DNA from: Salinimicrobium sp035607535
Lineage (GTDB): Bacteria; Bacteroidota; Bacteroidia; Flavobacteriales; Flavobacteriaceae
Direction: 5' to 3'
Length of the DNA: 64,000 bases
NCBI RefSeq assembly: GCF_035607535.1
Contig: NZ_JAYDZX010000001.1
Location: forward strand, 124,001 to 188,000
The first letter of the stretch is position 1, and each line of letters opens with the position of its first letter. Made by a program: the position numbers and the translations under genes. This document shows positions 50,070 to 57,950 of the stretch, piece after piece. Below the pieces are notes generated by a model. It had not been told where the DNA came from. It did no database searches and saw only the letters and a list, made by a program, of their open reading frames with translations.

Positions 50070-50408
50070 TTAATCTTCGTCTTCTTCTATCTCGTCTGAA
50101 GTTTCTGCTTCATCTATGTCTTCTTCTACCTCCTCGTTCTTTTCCGGAAGATCTACAATAGGTTCGTTAAAATCTGCATCATCATAATCCTCTTCATCGT
50201 AGTTGGCCATGGAATTTTCAAGTCTTGTACTCACTTTGACCAGGTAGATACTGTCTTCTGTTCTTACCTCAACAGCCTCAACAGTCTCATTTTTTGCATT
50301 TTTGAAAGAAATGATCTGATCATCATCATAACCGTCGGGATATTTCTCAACCAATAGCCCCAGGATCTCGGGCGTAAGCTTTTTGTAATCAACAATAACT
50401 CTTTTCAT
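50070..50408 (-). CDS. Small protein with a highly acidic C-terminal tail, unknown function
   Basis: A 112-aa protein. Residues 1-65 look folded (MKRVIVDYKKLTPEILGLLV, KYPDGYDDDQIISF, EAVEVRTEDSIYLVKVSTRL). From ~70 the chain is almost only D, E, N and S (NYDEEDYDDADFNEP, then EEVEEDIDEAETSDEIEEDED). I do not recognise a family. Its gene follows aroB on the same strand after 89 bases and may be co-transcribed. Acidic tails of this kind occur in nucleic-acid-mimicking or chaperone-type proteins; this is not evidence of function. Confidence 0.75.
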   Translation of the reverse strand: MKRVIVDYKKLTPEILGLLVEKYPDGYDDDQIISFKNAKNETVEAVEVRTEDSIYLVKVSTRLENSMANYDEEDYDDADFNEPIVDLPEKNEEVEEDIDEAETSDEIEEDED

Positions 50409-50497
50409 AAGTAATTTTTTGGTCCTCCATCTAAGCGAAAATAACGATTCATTCTTCCGCCGCCGTTAAAATAAATAAAAAATTTAATCTCAATTAG

Positions 50498-51586
50498 TTA
50501 GTTCAAATTTTCGCTCTCCGGTTGATCAAGATAATATTCGAATGCATCCAGGATGAGCCTGTTCGATACCTCCCGATCAATGACCGGTTCTCCAATTTTC
50601 CGCAAAAGAACAAAATTTATCTTTCCTCCCTCATTTTTTTTATCAAATTTCAACAGGTCGATTATTTTTTCCTGATCTTCCCTGGAAAACCCTGTGTTGC
50701 CATACATGGAATGTATAGTTTCCTTTATTTCATCGCTCTTTTCCTTTGGAAATCCTTCCAGTTCAGAAGACAGATATGCTGCCAGTACCATCCCCACAGC
50801 TACTGCTTCTCCATGTAGCAGCTTTTTACTGCCTTTGGTTTCCAGAAAATAAGATTCTATGGCATGTCCAAGGGTGTGGCCAAAATTGAGGCTTTTACGC
50901 AGCCCTTTTTCATATGGATCCTGCTCAACAATATTTTCTTTAATATTCATAGATTCCTTTATCAAACCTTCGAGATCCGTCAGGTTCAGGTCCTTTAAGG
51001 AGTTGAGTCGCCTCCAGTAATCTTCATCAGCGATAAGGCCGTGTTTAAGCATTTCGGCGAGCCCGCTGCGCATTTCGGCGGCAGGCAGGGTGTTGAGAAA
51101 GCCAAGGTCGGCCACCACCATTTCGGGTTTTTTTATGACTCCAATCTGGTTTTTAAGAGCTCCAAGGTTAACTCCGTTCTTGCCCCCAAGTGCGGCATCG
51201 ACCATAGCCAGAAGGGTAGTAGGGAAGTGAACGCAGCTAATTCCTCTTTTAAAAGCTGCTGCGACAAAACCTCCCAGGTCTGTAACCACACCACCTCCAA
51301 GATTGACAAGAAGGCTTCTTCTATCTCCTCCCATTTCAGACAAAACCTCCCACAGGGAATTGCAGGTTTCCAGGGTTTTATATTCTTCTCCTGCGTCTAT
51401 TTCAAGTACCTCAATTTCGGTTGTTGTTTCCAGCTTTGGAAGAAAAGACGAAAGGCAGTGAAGATGGGTATTGCTGTCTACCAGCACGAAAATTTTAGTG
51501 AACCTTTCCCGGTTCAAAAACTGGTTGAATTCTTGATATCCCGGATCGTTGAAATAAACAGGGGATTCAGTAGAAGCTTTGCTCAT
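50498..51586 (-). CDS. aroB: 3-dehydroquinate synthase (AroB)
   Basis: A 362-aa shikimate pathway enzyme, DAHP to 3-dehydroquinate with NAD and a divalent metal. NAD motif NLGGGVVTDLGGFVAAAF (~94-111). Metal ligands lie in MRSGLAEMLKHGLI, NFGHTLGHAIE and KLLHGEAVAVGM. Normal length. Its start faces that of the proline dehydrogenase gene (101-base gap). Confidence 0.95.
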   Translation of the reverse strand: MSKASTESPVYFNDPGYQEFNQFLNRERFTKIFVLVDSNTHLHCLSSFLPKLETTTEIEVLEIDAGEEYKTLETCNSLWEVLSEMGGDRRSLLVNLGGGVVTDLGGFVAAAFKRGISCVHFPTTLLAMVDAALGGKNGVNLGALKNQIGVIKKPEMVVADLGFLNTLPAAEMRSGLAEMLKHGLIADEDYWRRLNSLKDLNLTDLEGLIKESMNIKENIVEQDPYEKGLRKSLNFGHTLGHAIESYFLETKGSKKLLHGEAVAVGMVLAAYLSSELEGFPKEKSDEIKETIHSMYGNTGFSREDQEKIIDLLKFDKKNEGGKINFVLLRKIGEPVIDREVSNRLILDAFEYYLDQPESENLN

Positions 51587-51660
51587 GAGATGATGAAAAA
51601 AAGTGCATGTTAAGTGCCCGAAAATAAGGAGAAAATTCCTAACAATCCCCGCCCATTAAT

Positions 51661-51668
51661 TATCTTTG
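51661..51668 (+). promoter_or_regulatory. -7 box TAtcTTTG of the proline dehydrogenase gene
   Basis: TATCTTTG, 19 bases before the ATG at 51688, giving a ~14-base leader. No TTG at the -33 distance. Confidence 0.5.
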
Positions 51669-51687
51669 TGTACCCTAATTTTTTGAA

Positions 51688-52899
51688 ATGATTACAGAAA
51701 AAATTTTCAATGATACTGAAACAGCTTTTAGGCTAAAATCTGATTCAGAGTTAAACCGGGCCATCTTTCTTTTCGAGATGATAGACCGTCCGCTTCTGGT
51801 CAAGGCGGGAACAACTATGACCAATCTTGCCCTCAAGGTAAATCTCCCTGTAGAGGGACTCATCAAAAAGACCATATTTAACCAGTTCTGTGGTGGAGTG
51901 ACCGAAAAAGATTGTCTTCCTACTATAGAAAAGATGTATTCCAAGAACCTGCACAGCATTCTTGATTATTCTGTTGAGGGAAAAGAGAAGGAGAGCGAAT
52001 TTGAAAAGGCTATTGAGCGTAAAACAAATATTGTAAAGTTCATTTCAAAAAGAAAGGAATTGCCGTTTGCCGTTTTCAAACCTACGGGAATAGGGCGCTT
52101 TGAGCTTTGGCAAAAGGTTTCTGCCAACGCCAGCCTTTCCCTTGAAGAAGAAGAAGAGTGGCAAAGGGTGAAGAACAGGGTCAACAGGATCTGCGAGGAG
52201 GCGTATAAGCAGGGGGTCAGGTTGCTGGCCGATGCCGAAGAAAGCTGGATGCAGGATGCCGCCGATATTCTTATGGAAGAAATGATGTTCAAATACAACC
52301 GGGAACGGGCGGTGATCTTTAATACCTTACAATGTTACCGGTGGGACAGGATGCAGTATTTAAAAGACCTCCACAGCCGGGCTAAGGATCAGGGATTCAT
52401 AGTGGGAGCAAAGATTGTGCGTGGAGCCTACCTGGAGAAGGAAAATGAAAGAGCTGCAAAAATGGGTTATTTATCTCCCATCTGTGAGAACAAAGAAGCT
52501 ACAGACGTTAATTACAACGGAGTGCTTACGTACTGTCTTGCTCATATAGAGGATATTTCCGTTTTCGTGGGAACTCATAATGAAATGAGTAATTACCTGG
52601 CTTTACAGGTGATGGAAGATAAGGGAATTGCTATAGATGATGACAGGGTGTGGTTTTCCCAGCTTTTTGGAATGAGTGAGCATATTAGCTATAATCTTGC
52701 TGAAGCAGGTTATAATGTGGCTAAGCTTGTTCCATTTGGACCTGTAAAGGAAGTAGTTCCTTACCTCATTAGAAGGGCAGAAGAAAATACTTCAGTAAAA
52801 GGACAAACCGGAAGAGAATTGGCTTTGCTATATGAAGAGCGAAAGAGACGTGCAGGAGAAATAACCAAGAGCAACCGGGAGAGTGAACTGGTTAGCTAG
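51688..52899 (+). CDS. Proline dehydrogenase (monofunctional, FAD-dependent)
   Basis: A 403-aa PRODH barrel without the P5C dehydrogenase part of PutA. Motifs: VGAKIVRGAYLEKENERA, ISVFVGTHNEMSNYLALQ and KLVPFGPVKEVVPYLIRRAEEN, the FAD/proline pocket. It oxidises proline to pyrroline-5-carboxylate and feeds electrons to the quinone pool at the membrane. Its last 17 bases overlap the acyltransferase gene in another frame. Confidence 0.93.
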   Translation: MITEKIFNDTETAFRLKSDSELNRAIFLFEMIDRPLLVKAGTTMTNLALKVNLPVEGLIKKTIFNQFCGGVTEKDCLPTIEKMYSKNLHSILDYSVEGKEKESEFEKAIERKTNIVKFISKRKELPFAVFKPTGIGRFELWQKVSANASLSLEEEEEWQRVKNRVNRICEEAYKQGVRLLADAEESWMQDAADILMEEMMFKYNRERAVIFNTLQCYRWDRMQYLKDLHSRAKDQGFIVGAKIVRGAYLEKENERAAKMGYLSPICENKEATDVNYNGVLTYCLAHIEDISVFVGTHNEMSNYLALQVMEDKGIAIDDDRVWFSQLFGMSEHISYNLAEAGYNVAKLVPFGPVKEVVPYLIRRAEENTSVKGQTGRELALLYEERKRRAGEITKSNRESELVS

Positions 52900-53422
52900 A
52901 TTCATTTATTTCAGGATAATGGGCTGGAAGTTCTACGGGAGCTGGCCCGCCGGATTGAAAAAAGCAATGGTGATCGTTGTGCCTCATACCAGCTGGCACG
53001 ACTTTTATCTCGGGCTCCTGGTGAGGAGGATCCTGGGAGTAGACATAAAATTTGTTGCCAAAAAAGAACTTTTTAAGCCTCCTTTTGGCTGGTACTTCAA
53101 GTGGATGGGAGGAACGGCCTTAGATCGAACTCCGGGTCAAAATAAGGTAGAGGCGATAGCTTCTATTTTTGATCAAAAAGATGAATTCCGGTTAGCCATT
53201 GCACCCGAAGGTACAAGAAAGAAAGTATCCGAATGGAAAACCGGCTTCTATTACATAGCAAGATCGGCTAATGTTCCTATAGTCATGATCGCATTCGATT
53301 TTGGAAGAAAGCGGGTTAAGATCTCTAAGCCTCTCTGGACGACAGACGACAAGGAGCAGGATTTTCTTAAGATCAGGGAATTCTATAAAGAGGTAACAGG
53401 AAAGGTTGCCCATTACACATAA
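52883..53422 (+). CDS. PlsC-type lysophospholipid acyltransferase
   Basis: A 179-aa protein. The acyltransferase motif is H-TSWH-D in VVPHTSWHDFYLG (HX4D, ~36-41), with the second block in ALDRTPGQNKVEA and the third in AIAPEGTRKKVSEWKTGFYYIA (EGTR). A short N-terminal hydrophobic anchor precedes it. The start at 52883 is kept because NWLARFIYFRIMGWKFYG matches the family; it overlaps the proline dehydrogenase gene by 17 bases. It probably acylates a lysolipid or glycerol-phosphate derivative. Confidence 0.88.
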   Translation: MNWLARFIYFRIMGWKFYGSWPAGLKKAMVIVVPHTSWHDFYLGLLVRRILGVDIKFVAKKELFKPPFGWYFKWMGGTALDRTPGQNKVEAIASIFDQKDEFRLAIAPEGTRKKVSEWKTGFYYIARSANVPIVMIAFDFGRKRVKISKPLWTTDDKEQDFLKIREFYKEVTGKVAHYT

Positions 53423-53451
53423 AAAAAGCTGCCTTTACCGGCAGCTTTTTT
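53422..53451. terminator. Bidirectional terminator, 12-bp perfect stem
   Basis: AAAAAAGCTGCC pairs with GGCAGCTTTTTT around TTTACC, between the acyltransferase gene (+) and the baeRF-type gene (-). Confidence 0.88.
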
Positions 53452-53468
53452 ACTTTTTAATAAAAAGA

Positions 53469-54623
53469 TCAATATCTATATACAGCATTTACCATGGTCT
53501 CCTTGTTAGGCATAAATTCCTTCTCTACCAGGTAAACCTTTCCATTTTGTTCGATCACCTTTATTGCTGCCAAATTCATTAAGGAGACACTTCCATTTCT
53601 TCTTTCCTCATGAACATCTACAGAAGCCATGTTCTCATTGTAATCTCCCCAAATATCCTCCCGGTTCTGAAGGAATAAGGTGTCGACTTTTCCCTCGTGT
53701 ATGGCCGGAATTATTTCTGAAATACTTGAAGAGGTACGGGAAGGATTTAGATCATTGAATTGCTGCATTTTCTCTTCCTTTTCCTTCTTAAAATACGGCT
53801 CCAGGGTTTTTAGGGCCGAGTCATGCAGGCTGAACATATCTTCATATGCTTCGGGATTGCCGGGAACAGATTGCGAATAAAGGTTCTTATATCGGCTGGC
53901 CTCCTGGTAAATTGGGAAGAAAGAATCTTCACAGGCCACAATTAACGGCACTTTCTCATTGTGAAGTACTTCATATACCGCTTTATCCACAGCCCTGAAA
54001 TAGCGTAAGATCTCATTGTTCCTGTCTCTGGTGGCAGGTTCATATCCGTGTACTGTAGAAGTACCGGTAGTAGTGTTTTGCGTCTTTGCTTTTCGACCTC
54101 TTTCTTCATAATCGTAACCTACACGATCTTCTATCTGGGAAGGAGCGATATCATCTATTTTTACCTCTCCAATTGAAAACTGAGTGGCTTCAAACAGTTT
54201 TACCTTGTCCAGCTGAAGGGATAGTAAAAAGAATCTGCCATCACCATTGAACATGGGCACCAGTGGCTTTAGATAAAAATGGTCGGCTACATAGGTAAAA
54301 GCTTCGAAGTACACGGGAAGGGTGTACTGCCTGTAAAATCCGTCAGCAAGAAAAAGGGCAAGGCCGTCACTTTGATGTCGCCAAAAATCCCGGTCATCCA
54401 GGAGATCACTTACCGGTTTTCCTATTTTCTCTATTTTTTCCTGGGGAAATCCTAATTTCTTGAGCTCTTCACCGGCTTTCTTCCATTGACTCTTGAGATT
54501 GATCTTATCTTTTTCCTCAAGAACGTCCTTTCCGGCCCTTTGGGTAGGGATAAAGATTGAAACGCAGGGATTACTGTCAAATTTTGCTAAGTCCTGAAAT
54601 TGTTCTTTTGTCAAAATTGGCAT
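53469..54623 (-). CDS. eRF1-related protein (baeRF family 7 type)
   Basis: A 384-aa protein. N-terminal LAKFDSNPCVSIFIPTQRAGKD, middle FWRHQSDGLALFLADGFYRQY and the later FYLKPLVPMFNGDGRFFLLSL are the pattern of bacterial homologues of archaeal/eukaryal release factor 1 (baeRF). The second half has IVACEDSFFPIYQEASRYKN and a C-terminal KVDTLFLQNREDIWGDYNE, eRF1 domain 3-like. These proteins are proposed to act at the ribosome in stress or rescue, but no function is shown for this branch. The upstream gap (54624-54787) has no clear promoter. It is downstream of DUF1853 and the AI-2E gene on the same strand, with a 164-base gap. Confidence 0.65.
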   Translation of the reverse strand: MPILTKEQFQDLAKFDSNPCVSIFIPTQRAGKDVLEEKDKINLKSQWKKAGEELKKLGFPQEKIEKIGKPVSDLLDDRDFWRHQSDGLALFLADGFYRQYTLPVYFEAFTYVADHFYLKPLVPMFNGDGRFFLLSLQLDKVKLFEATQFSIGEVKIDDIAPSQIEDRVGYDYEERGRKAKTQNTTTGTSTVHGYEPATRDRNNEILRYFRAVDKAVYEVLHNEKVPLIVACEDSFFPIYQEASRYKNLYSQSVPGNPEAYEDMFSLHDSALKTLEPYFKKEKEEKMQQFNDLNPSRTSSSISEIIPAIHEGKVDTLFLQNREDIWGDYNENMASVDVHEERRNGSVSLMNLAAIKVIEQNGKVYLVEKEFMPNKETMVNAVYRY

Positions 54624-54787
54624 GATCTGTCTGTTTTAATGGAAAGAACTTCTCTGACTAGAAAAGTTTTTTTTCCTGATTTATACTTCCTAGTTAAGAT
54701 ACTAAGATGACAAAAAAGCCACAGGGCTGCCGGTCATAATTTTTCCTTAATTACTGCGGAAAATGCCGTTAATATTCTGCTAAGAAA

Positions 54788-55612
54788 TCACCACCATACG
54801 ACAAAGAAGCGCTCGTGGTTTCCTGCCGGAGTCTTCATCCAGATGAGCGGAGCAAACCTTTTCTTTAAAAGGAGCTGAAGTTCTTCTTCAATGATCTGAA
54901 AAGGTTTCCAGACTTCATTCACCCGGGGATCTACAGGCCAGTAGAACTTGCCGGGAATGAAAAACAGGTTTTCACCATAAGCTTCAGGAGTAATTTCCTG
55001 TGCTTTGATCCAGTAACCGGTAAGAGTTTCGGGATTGATCTGTTTTGGCACATGTTCCTTCATGAACAGAGGAGGAAAAACCGCGGCTTTGAAACAGATT
55101 TTTTGAACTACATCTTCAGCATGGAGCTCCAGCGAATTCAAGAGTTCCTTTGTGGCGGGATGAAATAACAACGGAAATTGCCTTTTTTGAAGCCGCTCCA
55201 GTTTTCGGTTTAAGCTATCCCTTTTATTAGGACCAATAAAATGATCTAGTTCTGAAGTGCCTGATTCGGGATCAAAAAGATAGAATTTGAAGATCATTTC
55301 TACATGGGAAACGATTTCTGAAGCAGGATCCCGGAGCAGAAAATCAATTTCCCCCACGGTATTTTTACCCTCGATGATCTGCTCGTTCCGGACCAGGATC
55401 TCATCCGGCGTAAAGTTGATGACATACTGGGCAAAGAAATCCTCCATTCTTTTTCCCAGGACTTTAGCAGGAGGATCTATAGGTTCAAAGTCAAAAGCCT
55501 TTGAGCAGTATTCAAATGTGTTAAATGAAGGGTATCCAAAAATGCCATCTTGAGCAAAGATTTGTGACGTACTTAAAAATCCTTTGAACTGATCTTTTAC
55601 TGAAATTGTCAT
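54788..55612 (-). CDS. DUF1853 family protein, predicted PD-(D/E)XK nuclease fold
   Basis: A 274-aa protein matching DUF1853 in length. The segment VGEIDFLLRDP followed by HVEMIFKFYLF has the D...E-x-K spacing of restriction-endonuclease-like folds, which this family is predicted to have. WPVDPRVNEVWK and the C-terminal PLIWMKTP are further conserved parts. It starts exactly one base before the AI-2E gene stop, so the pair is co-translated. Function unknown. Confidence 0.8.
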   Translation of the reverse strand: MTISVKDQFKGFLSTSQIFAQDGIFGYPSFNTFEYCSKAFDFEPIDPPAKVLGKRMEDFFAQYVINFTPDEILVRNEQIIEGKNTVGEIDFLLRDPASEIVSHVEMIFKFYLFDPESGTSELDHFIGPNKRDSLNRKLERLQKRQFPLLFHPATKELLNSLELHAEDVVQKICFKAAVFPPLFMKEHVPKQINPETLTGYWIKAQEITPEAYGENLFFIPGKFYWPVDPRVNEVWKPFQIIEEELQLLLKKRFAPLIWMKTPAGNHERFFVVWW

Positions 55613-56689
55613 TTACTTGTCATCCTCTTTGCTGATAAGGAAAGCAAAGGGCTTTAAAGGAGCAACATGAGCAAAGACTATTTTAAACATTGCCAGGATA
55701 GGAATAGCAAGGATCATTCCCATGATCCCCCAAATCGTACTGCCAAGGATCACGACCAGGATCACGAAAAATGGATGCAGGTCTACCTGGTCTCCCACCA
55801 CATAGGGTTCCAGGACATAGCTTTCCACAAACTGGGCAACAGTGAAGGTAAGGACAATACCCACCAGGACTGTTGCATCCCCTGTGGTGAGGTAGCCAAA
55901 GATCATGGCCAGTCCAAAGCCAATGATATTTCCTATGTACGGAACCAAACTTAAAACCGCTGAAATTATACTCACTAGGATAAAATTGTCAACCCCCGAA
56001 ATTCCGAGGCCAATTGCGTAAAGAATAGCCAGAAGTCCTATCAGGATGAGTTTTCCTATCAGGTATTTTTGAGTGACTTTAGCCGAATCGACAATGACCT
56101 CCTTTACCTCATTTCGCTTTGAATCGGGGAATAGCCGGAGAATGAATTCTTTAAATCTGTTCCTATAGTTGAGGATAAAGAAGATATAGATAAAGGTGAG
56201 GAGATAATCTCCAAAAAAGCCAAAAGCACGGTTAAGGAAAGTAGCTGCCTTCTGGCCGGGATTGGAACTTGAACCCATAAAAGGAATAGAAGAACCTTGA
56301 TTGGACTGTTCAAGATCTGCAGGATCCAAGGGAGTGTGTTCAAGTAAAAACACCTTTACGTTCTCTATCTTTGGCTGCATGGTTTTTTTAATATCCTGCC
56401 AATCGTCCACAACCCGCTTCACCTGCATAGACACCAGCGCTAAAAATCCAATGGAAACCAGGAGGATGATGATGGTGTTGATAAGCGATGATGCAGTGCG
56501 ATTGAGAAATGATTTTTCCATTATTCGGGCCAGGGGCATCATGAGCAAAGCCAGAATAAAAGCAGTAACCAGGGGGATTAGAAATCCACTGGCGTGTAGC
56601 AATCCATCAAATAAAAAGTACACAGCGAGTATACTTAGGGTGCTAAAAATGAGAATTTGCTTTCCTTTGGTGGTAAGAGATCTTTCCAT
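55613..56689 (-). CDS. AI-2E/PerM family transporter
   Basis: A 358-aa membrane protein with about seven hydrophobic segments: two near the start (ILIFSTLSILAVYFLF; FLIPLVTAFILALLMMPLARI), one at ~70-85, and a C-terminal set from ~165. The motif SLVPYIGNIIGFGLAMIFG and the end VDLHPFFVILVVILGSTIWGIMGMILAIPILAMFKIV are typical of the family, whose members include AI-2 exporter-like and Na+/H+ antiporter proteins. The substrate is unknown. First of a two-gene unit with DUF1853. Confidence 0.88.
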   Translation of the reverse strand: MERSLTTKGKQILIFSTLSILAVYFLFDGLLHASGFLIPLVTAFILALLMMPLARIMEKSFLNRTASSLINTIIILLVSIGFLALVSMQVKRVVDDWQDIKKTMQPKIENVKVFLLEHTPLDPADLEQSNQGSSIPFMGSSSNPGQKAATFLNRAFGFFGDYLLTFIYIFFILNYRNRFKEFILRLFPDSKRNEVKEVIVDSAKVTQKYLIGKLILIGLLAILYAIGLGISGVDNFILVSIISAVLSLVPYIGNIIGFGLAMIFGYLTTGDATVLVGIVLTFTVAQFVESYVLEPYVVGDQVDLHPFFVILVVILGSTIWGIMGMILAIPILAMFKIVFAHVAPLKPFAFLISKEDDK

Positions 56690-56759
56690 ATTAGTGAAGA
56701 TACAAAAGTGGAAGCCAAAATTTTCTAAGTAAAAGTTAAAGAGCAGGAGGTGTATGTGC

Positions 56760-56789
56760 TTGCCTACTCCTAATAATCAAGTAAATTTG
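56760..56789 (+). promoter_or_regulatory. Consensus promoter TTG-N19-TAaaTTTG of the truA-like gene
   Basis: TTG at 56760-56762 and TAAATTTG at 56782-56789 with the ideal 19-base spacer. Transcription would start ~56795, ten bases before the GTG at 56805, which supports that unusual start. Confidence 0.7.
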
Positions 56790-56804
56790 ATATAAAATAT
56801 TCCT

Positions 56805-57587
56805 GTGCGCCAAAGATTTTATTATCTCATCAAGATACAGTACCTGGGTTATCGTCTTCACGGCTGGCAAAGACAACCGGGGCTTAAGACTGTTGAAGGC
56901 CTGGTAAAGAAGACCTTGAGATTTGTTCTTCCCGAGGTCAAATTCAAAATTCTGGGAGCAAGCAGGACCGATGCAATGGTCTCGGCTCATGAAGCTGCTT
57001 TCGAACTTTTTATCGATCATCAACCTCTGGAAAATATGGCCGATTTCCTGGTGTTATTCAATAGGAACCTTCCGCCGGATATCAGAGCGCTCAGCATTAA
57101 AGAAACAGATGCCTCCTTTAATATTATTCAGCATCCAAAACTCAAGGAATATCTGTACCTCTTTGCCTTCGGAAAGAAAACTCATCCTTTTGCCGCTCCC
57201 TTAATGGCTACTTTTCATGAAAAGCTGGACATAGATCTAATGAAAGAGGGAGCAAAGCTGTTTGAAGGAAAGCACTCTTTTCACAACTACTGCACCAAGC
57301 CTACAGAACACACTGTCCTGGATAGAGAGATAGAGAAATGCGAGATTATCCTGAATAAAGAGATCACCGCGAGCTTCTTTCCCGAAAGATCTTATATCCT
57401 CCGGGTCGTGGGAGCTGGTTTTTTAAGGAACCAGATAAGATTAATGATGGGCAGCCTTGTGCTTTTAGGAAATGGAGAGAAAACTTTGGAAGAGTTGAAG
57501 GCGAGTCTTGACAAAAAGGTTACTTCCCCTGCTACCTTCATCGCTCCCGGCAGCGGATTGATCCTGAACAAAGTGGATTTTAAATAA
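56805..57587 (+). CDS. TruA-like tRNA pseudouridine synthase, divergent active site
   Basis: A 260-aa protein starting with GTG (RQRFYYLIKIQYLGYRLHGWQRQ), which fits the promoter ten bases upstream and the family N-terminus. TruA makes pseudouridine at tRNA positions 38-40. The catalytic Asp is D56 in GASRTDAMVSA; normal TruA reads G-R-T-D-x-G-V-H-A, so the GVHA part is changed to MVSA. GAGFLRNQIRLMMGSL is the conserved C-terminal motif. The change suggests a paralogue with another RNA target, or lower activity, rather than the housekeeping TruA. Confidence 0.85.
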   Translation: MRQRFYYLIKIQYLGYRLHGWQRQPGLKTVEGLVKKTLRFVLPEVKFKILGASRTDAMVSAHEAAFELFIDHQPLENMADFLVLFNRNLPPDIRALSIKETDASFNIIQHPKLKEYLYLFAFGKKTHPFAAPLMATFHEKLDIDLMKEGAKLFEGKHSFHNYCTKPTEHTVLDREIEKCEIILNKEITASFFPERSYILRVVGAGFLRNQIRLMMGSLVLLGNGEKTLEELKASLDKKVTSPATFIAPGSGLILNKVDFK

Positions 57588-57613
57588 ATGAAAAGAACAT
57601 TAGGTGGGAAATT

Positions 57614-57767
57614 TGAAGCACCAAATTTTAAATTCCAAATTCCAGATTTTAAGTACCAAGCACCAAGCACCAAAATCTACAAACCAAATTCCAAGCGCCA
57701 AATTCCAAGTAATAAGCACCAAGCACCAAAAACCAAAAACCAAAAACCAAGCACCAAATTCCAATTC
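57614..57767. repeat. Heptanucleotide tandem array 1 between truA-like and recQ
   Basis: Twenty-two 7-base units in strict phase, nearly all starting CCAA: CCAAATT, CCAAGCA, CCAAGCG, CCAAAAA, with a few TTAAATT, ATAAGCA and CTACAAA units. It includes three consecutive CCAAAAA. The 74-codon open frame across it is an artefact of the repeat. Together with the next array it fills most of the gene-free stretch 57588-57950. Confidence 0.8.
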
Positions 57768-57845
57768 CAAATCTTAGGCAACAAATTTCAAGCTCCAAAT
57801 TGCAGGCTTTAGATAAAATTTAATTCTAACTATGGAATTCTCTGT

Positions 57846-57943
57846 CCACTGACCACCGACCACCAACCACTGACCACCAACCACTGACCACTGACCACTG
57901 ACCACTGACCACTGATCACTGATCACTGATCACTGCTCACTAC
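57846..57943. repeat. Heptanucleotide tandem array 2 next to recQ
   Basis: Fourteen 7-base units in strict phase with consensus CCACTGA: CCACTGA, CCACCGA, CCACCAA, CCACTGA, CCACCAA, CCACTGA five times, TCACTGA twice, TCACTGC, TCACTAC. It ends 7 bases before the recQ stop. Confidence 0.85.
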
Positions 57944-57950
57944 CGACACC

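Noticed and set aside
57588..57812. 74-codon open frame directly after truA-like
   Set aside because: The product is a repeat of KFQIP/KHQAP-like units created by 21-base periods of the heptamer array; there is no codon bias or start context.
57614..57943. CRISPR array
   Set aside because: The units are 7 bases and contiguous, with no spacers and no cas genes nearby.
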